DNA of 64,000 nucleotides from an uncultured Coriobacteriaceae bacterium (GTDB lineage: Bacteria; Actinomycetota; Coriobacteriia; Coriobacteriales; QAMH01), in assembly GCA_900544245.1 (NCBI GenBank), contig UQUH01000003.1, forward strand, positions 1 through 64,000, read 5' to 3'. The notes under the pieces are model-generated. The model was not told the origin of the DNA. It made no database searches and was given only the letters and a program-made list of their open reading frames with translations. The first letter of the stretch is position 1, and each line of letters opens with the position of its first letter. The position numbers and the translations under genes were made by a program. Positions 63,841 to 64,000 of the stretch are shown here, piece after piece.

Positions 63841-64000
63841 ATGTCCGATATCCTCTCATCGGTACTCACATTTCCCGTTCGCATAATCCTCATCTTGACC
63901 GTGGTCATCCTGATCGGCCTTTGGATTGTCTCCATCGTCTGGGTCAACAGGGATGCCAAGACGCGCGAGGCACCCGTCACGCTCTGGACCGCCGTCGCCA
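63841..64000 (+). CDS. Membrane protein, 5' part only
   Basis: The first 53 residues of a protein cut by the window end. One hydrophobic segment lies at about 11-35 (VRIILILTVVILIGLWIVSIVW), followed by VNRDAKTREAPVTLW. The ATG follows AGAAGG. A TAGAAT -10-like box at 63794-63799 overlaps the folC stop codon. Family not recognisable from this fragment. Confidence 0.6.
   Translation, partial: MSDILSSVLTFPVRIILILTVVILIGLWIVSIVWVNRDAKTREAPVTLWTAVA

Overview
The window is about 64 kb of high-GC, gene-dense bacterial chromosome. It most likely comes from an anaerobic actinobacterium of the class Coriobacteriia, probably Eggerthellaceae-like (inference). The reasons are an actinobacterial RNA polymerase and ribosomal cluster, frequent GTG and TTG starts, a glycyl radical enzyme (which needs anoxia), an AddAB recombination nuclease, and small membrane and Cys-rich proteins of coriobacterial type. 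No plasmid, phage, IS element or CRISPR array is visible.

1-4.3 kb is an accessory metabolic block: a glycyl radical enzyme with its own promoter and palindromic operator, a strong terminator, then a 12-TM MFS transporter. Its codon use is richer in T-ending codons than the housekeeping core. 4.4-6.0 kb holds a two-domain PPK2-type polyphosphate phosphotransferase. 6.2-18.1 kb carries rpoB-rpoC (own promoter, own terminator) and a str operon rpsL-rpsG-fusA-rpsJ that lacks tuf and ends in a terminator. 18.3-34.2 kb is the complete S10-spc-alpha cluster in classical order, from rplC to rplQ, including secY, adk, map, infA and rpoA. Several spacers in it fold into strong hairpins.

34.2-46.2 kb contains a solitary ECF transporter T subunit, truA flanked by palindromic elements, an acyl carrier protein, two small membrane proteins, maf, a HAD phosphatase, addB-addA and a convergent dinB. 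46.3-54.9 kb contains a DUF47/PhoU-like gene, tRNA-Leu(UAG), the proteostasis set tig-clpP-clpX, valS, a flavodoxin-fold reductase, larB and a small membrane protein. 55-64 kb contains a structured leader, two tiny Cys-motif proteins, a second MFS transporter with about 14 TM segments, an unknown protein, an SlyD-like FKBP, a universal stress protein, an MBL-fold hydrolase, htpG, folC and the start of a membrane protein.

The most striking observation is in RNA polymerase. The beta' subunit (RpoC) ends in a helix-hairpin-helix module that aligns without gaps to the alpha-subunit C-terminal domain encoded about 19 kb downstream. It keeps the equivalents of the UP-element-binding residues R265, N268, G296 and K298 of E. 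coli alpha at exactly the same spacing. In addition, the long acidic tails of RpoB and RpoC share a repeated short motif (acidic residue, any residue, then LIG or a close variant), and L17 carries an acidic tail of about 150 residues. Other points worth a second look are a glycyl radical enzyme whose active-site loop reads Cys-Leu-Gly rather than Cys-x-Glu, a multi-hairpin leader before the two tiny Cys proteins, and leaderless promoters at dinB and folC.
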